64,000 bases of DNA from Clonostachys chloroleuca (lineage: Eukaryota > Ascomycota > Sordariomycetes > Hypocreales > Bionectriaceae). Shown here piece after piece: positions 24,346-35,961 of this stretch. The DNA lies in contig JBANAY010000003.1 of NCBI GenBank assembly GCA_037952775.1, forward strand, positions 4,526,001-4,590,000. Direction: 5' to 3'. Position 1 is the stretch's first letter. Each line of letters starts with the position of its first letter. The notes under the pieces were generated by a model. The model saw only the letters and a program-made list of their open reading frames with translations, had not been told where the DNA came from and did not search any database. The position numbers were made by a program, and so were the translations under genes.

Positions 24346-26771
24346 ATGCCCACTTCATCTACCCGATTGAGTCCTTGGATGAAGTCGTCTGCAGCATCCA
24401 GAGTCCATCCCATGGCAGAGGACGCGCGTAGAGCCCGGCAGTGAATCGGCACTGCCTGCTTAGGACGCAGGGAGAAGAAGACCAAGGTAACCGCAATCCT
24501 CCCCAACCATCAATCCTTCTGATCAATTCCCATCGCCAACAAGTAGTATTATTAGTGCGATGGAAACCTCGTGCAATGTTCGGCATGCAGTTATCGAAAT
24601 CAAGAATGTGTCTACCACATCACTGAGAACAAACGCAAGTCAGTATGAATCCGCCCTGAACTCACGCCTCTTCTGCTGACCGGCATTGGACCGCCGAGCA
24701 AAAATTACGTGAAATCCCTGGAGGCGAGGATCGCGAGCTTGGAGAAGCAGCTGAACAATTCCAACTTTCATCCAGAGACCATCACTCGGCCGGTGGCGCC
24801 CTCGCTCCAAGTGCAAAATCAAGACACAGACCTAGGACCAGCTTCCGGCCACCATGACCATTATACAACCGAAAAGAGCCCCTTGAATGAAATCACAGAC
24901 ACCCTAGGGAAATTCCAGATCGCCGACGGAGGCGAAGTGAGATTCTTCGGATCGCGGAGCAACTTCAACCTCCTCCAGACGGCCATGCTAAGCAGCAGGT
25001 CGTCGCAAGAGATCCAGATGGAAGGCTTCAAAGCAGCAGTGTCGCGAATGGAGCCGCTTGACCTCGGCTCTGAGCTACAGACACACCTTCTCGACTTATT
25101 CTGGCGGTGGCAGAACCAGTGGCAGTACTTCGTTTCCCGCAAGCTTTTCACATCGAGTCAGGCCTCCTCTGGCGGCGCCGATTTCGGACCCTTCCACTCG
25201 CCCCTCCTCCTCACGGCCATCAATGCGCTTGCATCTCGTTATTCGGATCGGCTCGAGGTTAGAAAGGACGTGGGCGACCCGAACACGGCTGGAGACCACT
25301 TTGTGGAGCAGGTCAAGATCATGCTCCAGTACGAGTGCGAAGCGCCGACGACGAGGACGGTCCAGGCGGTTCTGCTGCTATCCCTGTGCGAGACAGCAAG
25401 AGATAAGGAAGCTCTCGGGTTCATGTATTGCGGCATGGCGACGAGGATGGCCCTAAACTTGGGGTTGCATGTTGATTGCTCCAAGTGTGTCCCTGCCGGG
25501 TTGCTGACGCCCGAAGAAGTCGAGGATCGAAGGGTCACCTGGTGGGGAATCTACATGCTTGATAAGTATGCTGTGATATGAGGCCCTCAGATTTGGGAGA
25601 CCGTACTGATCATGAATGGTTCTACAGGCTTTTCAACATTGGATTAGGGCGTCCATCCATGATCCAGGAGAGAGATATCACAGCCAAGATGCCGTCCCTG
25701 GACTCCGAAGATGAGCTTGCGCTCTGGGACACCGGAATAGGGGGTGTGAATGGGATAAGAGGCCGGTGCCTGAGTGTTGCACTGCACACACGACGAATGT
25801 TATCCGAAGTCACCGGAGTGCTCGACGCAATGTATGTCTGCACGATGGGACACTGGGTTTAGTCGCTGACTGCGTGCAGATACTCCCCAAACAACGTATT
25901 GGACGCTGCCTCGAAAGAGGAACTTGCTCTAAACGCACAGATCAGGCTTTTATCGTTCTATTCTTCTCTCCCCAGCTACCTTCGGCTGCCCAAGTCGCCA
26001 AACATAGTCGAGGCACCTGTGCTGCCCCATGTATACCAAATGCAGTTCGTTTATTTCAGTCGAAGAAGATTTCAAGAAAATTCACTGACTTCAAGTAGCC
26101 TGCAATATCACGTCGTCACCATCTTGCTGCACAGACCGTTCCTGCGGACTACTAGGCTATCCGAGGGCAACATATCAGGCTGTCTGCAGGCTGATGATTC
26201 TCACACGGATGCTTGTCGTTCTTCGACAGAGTGCATCGCCAATATTCTACGCTGGCAAAGCAAGCAATATGGACTAGTGCGTATTACCTAGGCAATGCAA
26301 GAATGGCCTCTCGTGACTGATTAAACATAGAGGACGGCGCCAATCTCAACCGTCCACTGCGCATTCACTGCCGCGATCATTCTACTGGCCGATGCATCGA
26401 CCAACTCAACTTTGATGCGCGAGAAGGCCCTCCGGAACCTAACGACGTGCGTAAATGCCCTCGAGGAGATGGAGACCGCCTGGTCCTCGAGCACGCGGTC
26501 TCTACTGGCGCTGAGGAACATTGCGCAGAAGTGGAAGATCCAAGCGGCCGTGTTCTGCAAGCCGAGGTACTCGGATCCGCCGATCCACGAACCTCCCAGG
26601 GAAGCGGTAGCTCTTGATACGACGATGATGTTCAGCTTTGGGGAGGATGCGATGAGCTGGATGAATGAATTCGAAGGGCCAACCTTGTACGACAACCCCG
26701 GACTCGCGACTGCGAGCCAGCCCACACAAATGTTCGAGATGGATTACAACAACTTCATGCCCTTTGAGTAA
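24346..26771 (+). pseudogene. Zn(II)2Cys6 transcription factor, damaged DNA-binding domain
   Basis: Fungal_trans-type regulator that appears disabled. Reconstructed exons: 24346-24486, 24556-24638, 24699-25565, 25628-25831, 25880-26044, 26099-26277, 26331-26771. The regulatory body is intact: coiled coil NYVKSLEARIASLEKQL, GRPSMI, LPHVYQM, YHVVTILLHRPF. Upstream, ATG 24346 leads into an in-frame TGA at 24442-24444, between RARQ and IGTACL, where relatives commonly have Arg (CGA to TGA is one C-to-T change). The second cluster cysteine is also replaced: the sequence reads ACLGRREKKTKC where ACxxCRRRKxKC is expected. The other five cysteines are present. Both faults are substitutions, unlike the single-base losses elsewhere. 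A shortened protein from a later ATG would lack DNA binding. Confidence 0.6.
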
Positions 26772-27109
26772 CAGCAATGACTTCACGCATGATGGAGTTT
26801 CGTCCTGTATAACACTGATCTCCTGCTATGATCTTATGTGTTTACCTACCTGTATATCTATATCTAATTGAAAAAACTGCGATCTCGTGGCCAACCGTTA
26901 TACGCTATGCCTATAAGAAGCTTTGCCAGGGACATATATTAATATAGGAGAGATCTTAATTACTTAAAGGTTTCTAAAGTCTAAATAGACTCTTTAGTCA
27001 AATAGGCTCAGAGTATTCCTTAACACTGACTATAAGAAAACCCAGCTACCCGATGTGAAACCAGGACCAATTGATTAAGATATGTTTCTAGATATATGCC
27101 CTCGAATAA
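26772..27109. other. Tail-to-tail intergenic region, AT-rich
   Basis: 338 bp between converging genes; AT-rich around 26930-27000, with several polyadenylation-like sequences. No gene. Confidence 0.4.
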
Positions 27110-29041
27110 TTAGAGACCGACTTCTTTCTTCGACTCAAGACTCTGGGTGTCCTTGGGCTCATAGCCGACGTCATTGCGCGTGCTCTTGCCTTCATTATCC
27201 GGGCTAGCCACGACTACCAAGGACTCGTCATCGTTGAAAATCTGGCCGATCTCTTCTAGAGCAAGACCCTTTGTCTGTACAAAGTGTGAGCGTCACAATT
27301 GTCTCTAGATTTACTTATCTTAACACATACCTCAGGAAAGTAGAACCAGACCCCAATCATGGACACAACGCAGAGGCCCGTGAAGACCATATAATATCGC
27401 CACCCAATCCTGGCAAACGCAGTTGGGGAGACGGTCTGCAGAATCAACGACGACAAGAAAAGACCGATAGTGGCCAGGGCGCTTCCCTTGGAGCGGATGT
27501 GCATAGGCCTGATCTCGGTCACGTACACATAGGTTGTCGCGTCAATGCACCCGCCGTAGCTTCGCGGAATGTTAGTCCCCAAACCCTTGGTCCGATGATG
27601 GTCTGTATGCAGCACTCACAATACAATATGTAAGAAGAGGAAGAACACGGCAGCGCCAATCCCGGCCTGATTGCTCGCTCCTTGGTAGAGAGCCAACATG
27701 ACGCCCTCGAGGGCAAGAGCCATTGCACATCCAGCAAATCCAATAACTAGATGAAAATTAGGCAAATGATAGGTACCAAAGGAAAGGTATTGGGGGTCTC
27801 ATACCCATGAGCTTCACACGTCCAACTCGATCTAACAGTAGTGCGCTGATAAAGTTGGACAAAATACCGACCGAGATCCAGCCGGCCGTGATGAGTAGCT
27901 GTCTGGTCGAATCGAATCCCATCGAAGCATATAAACTTGGGCCATAGTCTGTGGGATTGCATTAGAAAAGATGGATCTGTGTTTGGCTGATTCTTTTGGT
28001 TTCGACGTACTGTTGATGATCTGCGTAGCAGTACACTGTCCGCAGAACAGGGTCAAGAAACCCACAACGGCGCGCATTCTGTATGATCGGATCTTGAAAA
28101 TGGCGGCCCATGACCTGGGCAAAAGTTTGTCTTACTCCAGCCGCTGTTGGATTTGGTCATACTCCCTCTGGGCGTAACCAGCTTGGCCATCCTGATCACT
28201 CGTTTCGTGCAACTTAGACAGGATCTGCATCGCTCTATCTGTCATGCCGTTCTGGATCACTGTGAACGGGGGTTAGCCGGATTTCCGCGTCGCGGCTCTT
28301 GTGAAGGAATGCTTACACCATCGTGGAGACTCAGGCATAGTCATCACACCGAGAAGCAGGACAGCGGGCGGTAGAATCTGGATCGCCAGCGGAATCCTCC
28401 ACTGTGCGCCAGCTGCCTTGACGAAGGAGAAAGCAACGCCCATCCAACTGGCCAGGGAGTAGCCACAGAGGATGAAGACACCGTGCATCCCGACGAGAAA
28501 TCCACGGGAGGCTGGCGGCGCGACCTCGCTCTGCCAAAGGGGCACGATGATCACCAGGTTGCCTAGCAGGGGCGTGTTAGGAAATAACAACCTCAAGGAA
28601 ACGACGAGAAGAGGCCTTTACCAATACCAAAGCCCGTGATCAGACGAGCCACCATGAACATGGCAATATGAACAGATCCTGTCTGCAACGCCGATCCGAG
28701 CACTGCCGCCATGGCACCTGCGAGGATGGTCTTTCGTCGCCCAAGCCGGTCCGCCAATAGCGTGGTGGACATCGTGCCAAAGATACCACCGGCTTGGAAG
28801 AGGCCGTTGATGGAGCCGACGAGCGCATCCGTGCGGTCACTCGGCTGGAGCGCAAAGTACTCGATGAAGCTCGGCTGGCCAAGTTTGGTGCCGATGATGG
28901 ACGAACAGTAGCCATATGTGATGCTACCGATGGCTACGAAGAGGACAACCTAATCATGGATGTGAGTAGATGAAGTGTTGAGAGTTCTGGGCGGGCAGAA
29001 GATACCAAGGTGTTGTATGCGGAACTGTGGGAGTTCTTCAT
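27110..29041 (-). CDS. MFS sugar transporter with an in-frame stop
   Basis: Major facilitator of the sugar porter family, 507 codons. Exons: 29041-29006, 28949-28622, 28562-28317, 28259-28011, 27948-27805, 27746-27620, 27559-27331, 27274-27110, all in phase. Seen: ADRLGRRKT (loop 2-3), PESPRWL before the central loop, LDRVGRVKLM (loop 8-9), YVYVTEIRP (TM10) and a hydrophilic tail. In exon 4 a TAA at 28134-28132 interrupts the central loop between QQRLE and DKLLPRSW. The sequence on both sides is ordinary sugar-porter sequence. A 57-nt intron (GTAAGA at 28135 to CAG at 28079) would remove the stop in frame but also 19 residues of loop and TM7 entry. So the gene is either broken or makes an unusual protein by splicing. 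It diverges from the nitrilase. Confidence 0.75.
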
Positions 29042-29793
29042 ACTAGCGATGTACTTATGTTGCGGCTGTGTTAGAGGTTCAATTTTGTATCATGGCGAGC
29101 CAAACTCTTGGTGATAGCCGGCACAGCTTGACTTTATTATTGTCCTTCTGTGCCAAAACAAGATGAGGATGTAGAAAGGATGAGGATAAGCAGTACCCGG
29201 ATACTATGACTAGCTATGATATGAGGTGCGGGCGTCACCGATCACGCGCTGCCCGTTTGTAACGCCCCATGGGTTACAGCGAGCAGACTCAGATCAGCTT
29301 CTCTCGACAGACTGTACTCACATTCCATAACAATACCACGAAGCATATCACGTTAATCTTGACTATCCGGGCAAGGAGTATCCGGAAAAGTGGGGCCGCG
29401 CGCTGTTCGGCCGTATCCGGCTAGAGAGCTCCCGGATTAGTGGAGACTCCATCGTACATCACAACCATGCTATTGGTATTTCTCGGTGATGATTTGTCGG
29501 GAATGAGTGTATCTGGTCAGGAGGGACACCGATAAGGAGATGAACCCCAGACATATCCGGATACTGCCTACCCAAAGTGATCTGGGGATGTGTTGCCTGC
29601 GTGATTGGCCGATCCTCCTGTACATGTCATACTACCTAGGAATAAACATACTTCAGTGTGAGACCGACTCTTCTACTATGTGCAGAGCTATATAAGAGAA
29701 GCCAAGGTGGCTTAAGTAAAGAAAATCTCACGACCCTGTCACCAAGTTCTTTTGCTCATCTGTTACCCCTAACTGCCTCTTACATTTCACATC
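29042..29793. promoter_or_regulatory. Divergent promoter with repeated TATCCGG motifs
   Basis: 752 bp between the sugar transporter and nitrilase starts. TATCCGG or its complement occurs at 29197-29203, 29364-29370, 29379-29385, 29414-29420 and 29554-29563. The last is a perfect palindrome, TATCCGGATA. CCGG-centred sites suit a Zn2Cys6 dimer; the damaged regulator nearby is a possible former partner. Confidence 0.5.
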
Positions 29794-30945
29794 ATGTCTA
29801 TCCGTCAGTGGAAAGCCGCCGTCTGCCAGTCCGAACCATGCTGGTTCGACAAGGACGCGGCGATCGAGAAATCGATCAAGCTCATCACGGAAGCCAAAGC
29901 CAACTGCGCCGCTCTGATCGCCTTCTCCGAGGTCTGGATTCCGGGGTACCCCAACTTCCTCTGGTCCGGCAACTTCAAGGAGAACATCCCGCTAGTGCAC
30001 AAGTACATGCAGAACAGCATCACGGCATACGGCGACGAGATGCTGCAGATCCGGAGGTGTGCGGCCCAGCACGGCATCTACGTCGCCTTTGGTTTCAGCG
30101 AGCGGGTGGGATCGAGCCTGTATCTAGCCCAGGTCCTCATCGGGCCCGATGGGAACATCCTCCTCCATCGGCGCAAGACGAAGCCTACGCATGTGGAGCG
30201 CACGCTGTTTGGTGATTCGACGGGGGACTCGCTGACAACGGTCGCGGACACGCCGCTGGGCAAGATCGGGATGCTCAACTGCTGGGGTGAGTGCATTCAG
30301 TTTTTTAGTTCATGTCAAGCTTGCCTCGCTAACATGGAGCACAGAACACTTGCAGCCTCTCCTCAAGTACCACACCTACGCACAGGGAGAGCAGGTCCAC
30401 ATCGCAGCATGGCCGTTCAACGGTGAATACCAGGGTGGCATCGAACCCTGGTCCGTCTTCTCCGAGGCCAACGAGCTGACAGCCAGCCGCATGTACGCCC
30501 TGGGGGGTGCGCGTACCTGCTGTGTACCAACCAGCCGCTGTCCGCCGAGGGCAACCGCCTCAACAGCGAGGGGCAAGGCAGCGCAGACAAGGGCAGCTTC
30601 ATGCTCAGCGGCGGAGGCGGTCGCGCTGCCGTCTTTGGCCCCGATGGACGCCAGCTCACCCAGCCGACGGACCCCACATACGATGGGCTCATCTACTGCG
30701 ACATCGACCTGGACAAGATCGACTACGCAAAGGTGATGACGGACTGCGTGGGGCACTACTCGCGGCCGGACCTGCTGCGGCTCGTCGTCGACGACCAGCC
30801 AAAGAACTACGTCGTGCGCGTATCGCCGGATGCGCCCACCAACTCGCCGTACCACACACCGACGAGTAACGGGACCCTGCTGTCGACTCACAGGACGCTC
30901 AGCGAGATTCTTGCGGAGAGGGCAGAAAGTGAAAAGGAGGCGTAG
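29794..30945 (+). CDS. Nitrilase (aliphatic nitrilase / cyanide hydratase-like)
   Basis: Carbon-nitrogen hydrolase of about 364 residues that should turn nitriles into acids or amides. Exons: 29794-30286 and 30345-30945. The catalytic triad is clear: Glu46 in FSEVWIPGYP, Lys128 in HRRKTKPTHVE and Cys163 in LNCWEHLQP. Spacing and length resemble fungal nitrilases and cyanide hydratases; the exact substrate cannot be told. The frame breaks at a G6 run (30502-30507). With one more G it continues through LLCTNQPLSAEGNRLNSEG to the stop at 30945, and the total is then divisible by three. A base undercall is therefore the simplest reading. It shares a promoter region with the sugar transporter. Confidence 0.83.
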
Positions 30946-31531
30946 GCCTTCCTCGATACGATGCTGGCGACGTGATTACCTAGCTCTGCTTCAGTTCATC
31001 TGGGGTAGAGTTTCGCATTAGGTACCTGCAAGTAATTTTAGATATTTAAGGGTTAAAACAAGTGTAAAAGAAACAAATAAAAATTGCCTCTAAGAAAATC
31101 TCAGTAGTAAACTGAGATAAAGTTTATAAGACGAGATATCGATACAGGCACGACGTAGGCGTGATCTCAGATAGTGAGTACGTATGTGTAGTCTTCTGCG
31201 ATGAAGTTGATGCGTTCTGCTGGGCTGGGAGAGTCCCACTAACAGTTAGGGGGCTCAGGGCCTTCATCCACTAAACACGGATCCATGGATGGATTTCGCG
31301 CGATTACGCTTTGGTGCATCCCGCCTGTAGATCGCATCTTGGTCAGCACCATGATGCGACGGCTGACAGGCTATTAATACACTCGTACTATTGTTCCCGA
31401 CACTAGCTGCCTCTAATGGATGTGAATGGGCGACACGGTTGGCTTCTCCTCTTCCACCGCCATCGACACCCTCCAGCAGCATCCAGCCGGCTGTGTTGAC
31501 GCTGCTGCAGAGGAAGCAGGACCCCTGCACC
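30946..31531. other. Intergenic
   Basis: 586 bp between the nitrilase stop and the MFS carrier start, AT-rich after 31030. No gene seen. Confidence 0.35.
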
Positions 31532-33444
31532 ATGGCCGCCTTCAAATTCCCCAGCTTCTTCGCCAGGGCCCCCGCAGCCGACCGTCGCTTCCTCCCTTCC
31601 ATCTACCGTCCCCTCAACCAGACCGACATCGACCACGACCACGACGATGACGATGCTACCCGCCACCATGGCGCCGCCTCGGGGGAGCCTCTCGACTCTG
31701 TTGCTGGCAGAGGAGCAGCGAGTACTACCGCTCCCCGCGATGCCGCAGCCATGATGCTCATCAAGCTCGGTCACGATCCCTCCCACCGCATCCCGATCTC
31801 CTCCTCCACCAACGACCGAATCCTGCGCCGAATCGACCTCGCCCTCCTCCCCCTCATGCTCACCGTATACTTTCTCCACGCCCTCGACAAAGCTACGCTC
31901 TCCTATGCCTCCATCTTCGGCCTCATCGAGGACACCAAACTCGAAGGCGACCAGTTCTCCTGGCTGGGCAGCATTGTCTACGTCGCGCAGCTCATCTTCC
32001 AGCTGCCTGTCGCCTGGGCCCTTGTCAAGCTGCCGGTAGGCAAGTTTACAAGCCTCATGGCGCTGGGCTGGGGGATAACGCTTACGGGAATGGCCGGTGC
32101 GAAACGTTTCCCACATCTTTTGGGAGCCAGATTCTTGCTGGGTTCGTTCGAGACCAGTATTGGGCCGAGCTTTGTTGCGATTACACAAATGTGGTGGAGG
32201 AGGAGAGAGCAGACTCTGCGGATAGGGTCCTGGTATTGCATGAACGGGCTCTCCTGGGTGGTAGGTGATGCATCCCAGATCAACCAGGTCCTGCGCTGAC
32301 AATTGCTCAGCTGGGAAGCCTAATTACATACGCCCTCGCCAGTATCCATTCAAGTTTGAAGTCATATCAGGTACTCGACACACCTACCCCGGCCATGAAT
32401 TAGTTACTAAGACATTGCAGATCATCTTTCTCTTCTTCGGCCTCGTGACGGTTGCATTTGCCTTCATCATGTTCTTTCATATGCCCGACTCGCCCACCGA
32501 GGCCAAGTTCCTCTCGGATGAGGACAAGGTCATTGCCATTGAGCGCCTACGAGATAACCAGATGGGAGTGATGTCGAGGGAATGGCGATATAGCCAATTC
32601 TACGAAACCCTGCGCGATCCCAAGACATGGCTATGGACCGCAATGATCTTCTGCGCCTCTGTCCCGTCCAATGGCATAGGAATCTTTGGTCCTCTCATTA
32701 TCAAGTCATTCGTATCGGACCCTTTTCAGACGACCTTGTTCAACATTCCTGTAGGGTTCGCGCACATGATAGCCGTCACCGGCAGCGCGTACCTGTCAAT
32801 GAAGTGGAAACTGAAGGGCCCGGTACTCGTCCTTCTATGCATCCCTCCCATTATCGGCCTTTCGATCCTTCTAAGCTTCGGGCACACCAACGAGAACAAG
32901 GGCGTGCTCCTGTCTGGATTCTTTTGCGTGTGTACGTTCACAGGTATTAGTATGTGCTCACATCACACTGTGTTTGACTAGCGGACCTTGTGAACGCGTG
33001 GCTAACCGAGTTACAGCGCCGTTGATTTATTCATGGTCGTCGCAAAACACGGCGGGAGACACCAAGAAGAAGTCCACGTCAGCCCTCATCTTCATCGGTT
33101 CCTCGGCCGGTAACATCATTGGCCCTCTATTATTCACGCCGGGCGAGCATCCTGCCTACACGCGTGGCTTGCGTGCGAACATTGCCTTCTTCAGCATGGT
33201 TATCCTCCTCGTTATCGTAACGTCAGTCTACATCAAAGCGTTGAACAAGTCACATAGTCGGAGGCGGGTAGCCCTTGGGAAGAACGCGGTGGTGAGAGAC
33301 TTGAGCCTGGAGACATCCGAGTCAGTTGATGTGTTTGACCACTTGCACACTGGGGACGAAGGTGGAGGTGATGACGAGTCGGGGTCCAAGGCGTTCAGCG
33401 ATGCTACTGATTTGGAGAATGAAGACTTTGTGTATGTCTTCTAG
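31532..33444 (+). CDS. MFS transporter, allantoate permease (Dal5/ACS) type
   Basis: Anion:cation symporter family carrier of 581 residues, probably in the plasma membrane. Exons: 31532-32260, 32311-32370, 32421-32949, 33017-33444, in phase. After a Ser/Asp-rich cytosolic tail of about 100 residues, TM1 begins at RRIDLALLPLMLTVYFLHALDK, the typical family entry. FSWLGSIVYVAQLIFQLP (TM2), GARFLLGSFE (TM4) and the amphipathic segment SREWRYSQFYETLRDPKTW before TM7 follow. The C-terminal half ends with an acidic tail. Substrates in the family include allantoate, vitamins and other carboxylates; the sequence does not choose. A neighbouring donor 6 nt upstream (32944) would keep phase and change GIT to GA. 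First ATG in frame is 31532. Confidence 0.87.
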
Positions 33445-33942
33445 CGGGATTTTCTACCATCTACTACGCTTCCTTTTTTTCCTCACCGATGGGCCGTTTT
33501 GGCGTTGTTTAGAGCTGAGGTTTGGCGTTTGCTTGCAAGATAGATTTTTCATTGGCACGATACCCACGGATGATAGACAGTCATATACAGCATTGAGTTT
33601 GACTTTACCTGCATGCCACTACTTAAGCTTGAATGTTTCTTATTGATGCCGAGACGCATTGTTTTATCCGTGATCCACCCCTTTGATGCAGGCAAACGGA
33701 TGCAGGTCTTGGCTTTTGAGCGGTGAAGCAATAATTGGCTGAGGGAGGGGCCACCAGTCTGAGGTACTTGGGTGGATGGAAACATCAGCAGTACGAAGCG
33801 TGATGACGACTGCTTGGGAGAGACGGATTCACAGTCAGAGGTAATTTGCTCATCATTGATCGGAAACTCAATATCTGCATCGCTGGCAAGACTGCCTGTA
33901 TTGTGACGCCTCCTGAGAGCATTCCAGTGTGAATGTCGATCA

Positions 33943-33982
33943 TGAAGCACCCTGAAGCACCCTGAAGCACCCTGAAGCACCC
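33943..33982. repeat. Minisatellite, four copies of TGAAGCACCC
   Basis: Four perfect tandem copies of a 10-base unit. Non-coding, between the MFS carrier and the chitinase promoter. Such short arrays usually vary in copy number between strains. Confidence 0.9.
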
Positions 33983-34333
33983 TTAGTGGAGGCGCGTACA
34001 GCAGGGACCAGTCACGGACCTACAGCGCGTTTGGGCTATCAAGTGCCCAACAAATAGCGTGAGAAGGCGCACCGCCACACTCCAGGTCCCTCTCGCCTCC
34101 AGTGAATAGCAGTACCTGCAGCTCGTCCACCACCAACAGCACGCCGTGTCGCAGGTCCCTGGCGGATGACGACGCTGCCCAGCCCGAACTATCCGTTGCG
34201 GTGCATAAGCTGGTCCGACGTGGCTGAAGCTCTACCCCAGCTCAGCCCAGTCCAGGCCCAGCCTCATTCACAGCTGACATCTCTCCCACATCACGTCCTG
34301 AGCTGTCGCCGTCGGCCTAAAGCATCAATCACG

Positions 34334-34341
34334 TATAAATA
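34334..34341 (+). promoter_or_regulatory. TATA box of chitinase gene
   Basis: TATAAATA, about 235 bp before the first ATG of the chitinase gene; spacing to the transcription start cannot be checked here. Confidence 0.45.
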
Positions 34342-34568
34342 ATACTTCGCCTTCCGCTTTATTTTTGGATTTCTATCTTTATTGCTCCCATCTCAACCAA
34401 CCTATCTCTATCCATCGGCGTGGCCATCCTCATTCCACCACGGCAGCCCAACAGAGCCAGCGACGTCACTACCCTACACTCCGGAGCTTCATCGTTGGCA
34501 TCGCAGTCCTCATTGCGGCGCTCCTGTACACCGCGTTCGTCTCAAGAGACCAGATTCCAGATATCAAA

Positions 34569-35961
34569 ATGGGTGGAGGTCCTATTCCAGGCTACCGCAC
34601 TGTAGCCTATTACGTCAATTGGTAAGTTGGTAGACTGGGACGGCGAACAAGCTTCATCACCAGATATTGCCCCGCCCCCGCCTCATGGTGTTGTCTCTGA
34701 CGCTCACTGCTCACACCATTACCTTACAGGGCTCCCTATGGCCGTAAGCACAAACCGCAGGACTTGCCTGTTGAGAACCTCACACACGTTCTCTACTCAT
34801 TTGCCAACGTCCGTGCTGAAAATGGCGAGGTGTATGTTCCCACCCCCACCCCTTGCTTAAGGTTGGATGGCATGGCATGCAGAAGGTAGCGCTGACGAGC
34901 ATGCACACTTTAGATTCATGACAGACGATTGGGCCGACACTGGCATTCACTTCGACGGAGATTCCTGGAATGATACAGGAAACAACATGTACGGCTGCCT
35001 CAAGCAGCTCAACCTGCTCAAGCGCCGGAACCGCAACCTCAAGGTCCTCATCTCCATCGGTGGCTGGACCTACAGCTCCAACTTCGCGGCCCCCATGAGC
35101 ACCCCCCAAGGACGCAGCGCCTTCGCCAAGTCTAGTGTCGACCTGGTCCGGAAGTTTGGCTTTGACGGTATTGACATTGACTGGGAATACCCCAAGAACG
35201 CGGAGGAAGCTCGCAATTTCGTCGAGCTCCTGGCCGAGTGCCGCAGAGAACTCGACGCCTACTCCCAAGCCGTCGCGGGCGGCTACCACTTCGAGATCAC
35301 CGTGGCATGCCCCGCTGGCGCCACCAACTTCGAGAAGCTCGACATCCCCAACATGGACCGCTTCCTCGACTTCTGGAACCTCATGGCCTACGACTACGCC
35401 GGATCGTGGGACTCGACCAGCGGCCACCAGGCCAACCTGTACCCCAGCCGCGAGAACCCCACCGCGACGCCCTTCTCCTCCATCGCGGCCCTCGAGCACT
35501 ACGTCCGCAGCGGCGTCCGCCCCGACAAGCTCGTGCTGGGCATGCCCCTCTACGGCCGCGCCTTTGACAACACGGACGGCATCGGACGGCCGTACAGCGG
35601 AGTCGGCGAGGGTACGTGGGAGCAAGGGGTCCACGACTACAAGAAGCTGCCCATCCCGGGGTCGCAGGAGGTCTTTGACCGCGAGGCCCAGGCGTCCTAC
35701 TGCTACAGCCCGGACCAGCGCAAGCTCGTCAGCTACGACACGCCGGGCATGGCCGGCCTCAAGGCCGACTTCATCAAGGGCAAGGGTCTCGGCGGCGCCA
35801 TGTGGTGGGAGAGCAGTGCGGACAAGCCCGGCCCCGAGAGCCTGATCAGCGTGGTCGTCAACGGCCTCGGCGGCCCCCAGGCGCTCCAGAGGGTGGACAA
35901 CTGCATCACGTATCCGCAGACCCCGTACGATAACCTGCGCGAGGGCTTCCCTAACAACTGA
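34569..35961 (+). CDS. GH18 chitinase, ChiB-like
   Basis: Hydrolyses beta-1,4-linked N-acetylglucosamine; 400 residues from the first ATG. Exons: 34569-34621, 34730-34831, 34914-35961, in phase. It has [21 protein letters not shown] (strand 3), the catalytic [10 protein letters not shown] with Glu at about residue 142, [21 protein letters not shown] and GGAMWWESS, i.e. a complete family-18 barrel of fungal subgroup A, like Aspergillus ChiB. No chitin-binding domain follows. From ATG 34569 (MGGGPIPGY) there is no signal peptide, so the main product should be intracellular or leaderless; ChiB-type enzymes act in autolysis. The in-frame leader upstream could encode a membrane anchor, but it lacks an ATG. 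Confidence 0.92.

Larger units (their letters stand above)
33445..34568. other. Intergenic with minisatellite; chitinase promoter and leader
   Basis: Contains the 10-bp tandem repeat at 33943-33982. TATAAATA at 34334-34341 would place the chitinase transcription start near 34365, leaving a leader of about 200 nt. That leader is open in the chitinase frame and encodes a hydrophobic stretch (see findings). Confidence 0.5.

Noticed and set aside
24445..24470. A tiny intron removing the TGA of the Zn2Cys6 gene
   Set aside because: It would be only 23 nt long and would also delete the first cluster cysteine.
31403..32302. 299-codon minus-str frame opposite the MFS carrier
   Set aside because: Antisense shadow; composition (Gly/Glu/Val-rich) follows from complementing the carrier codons.
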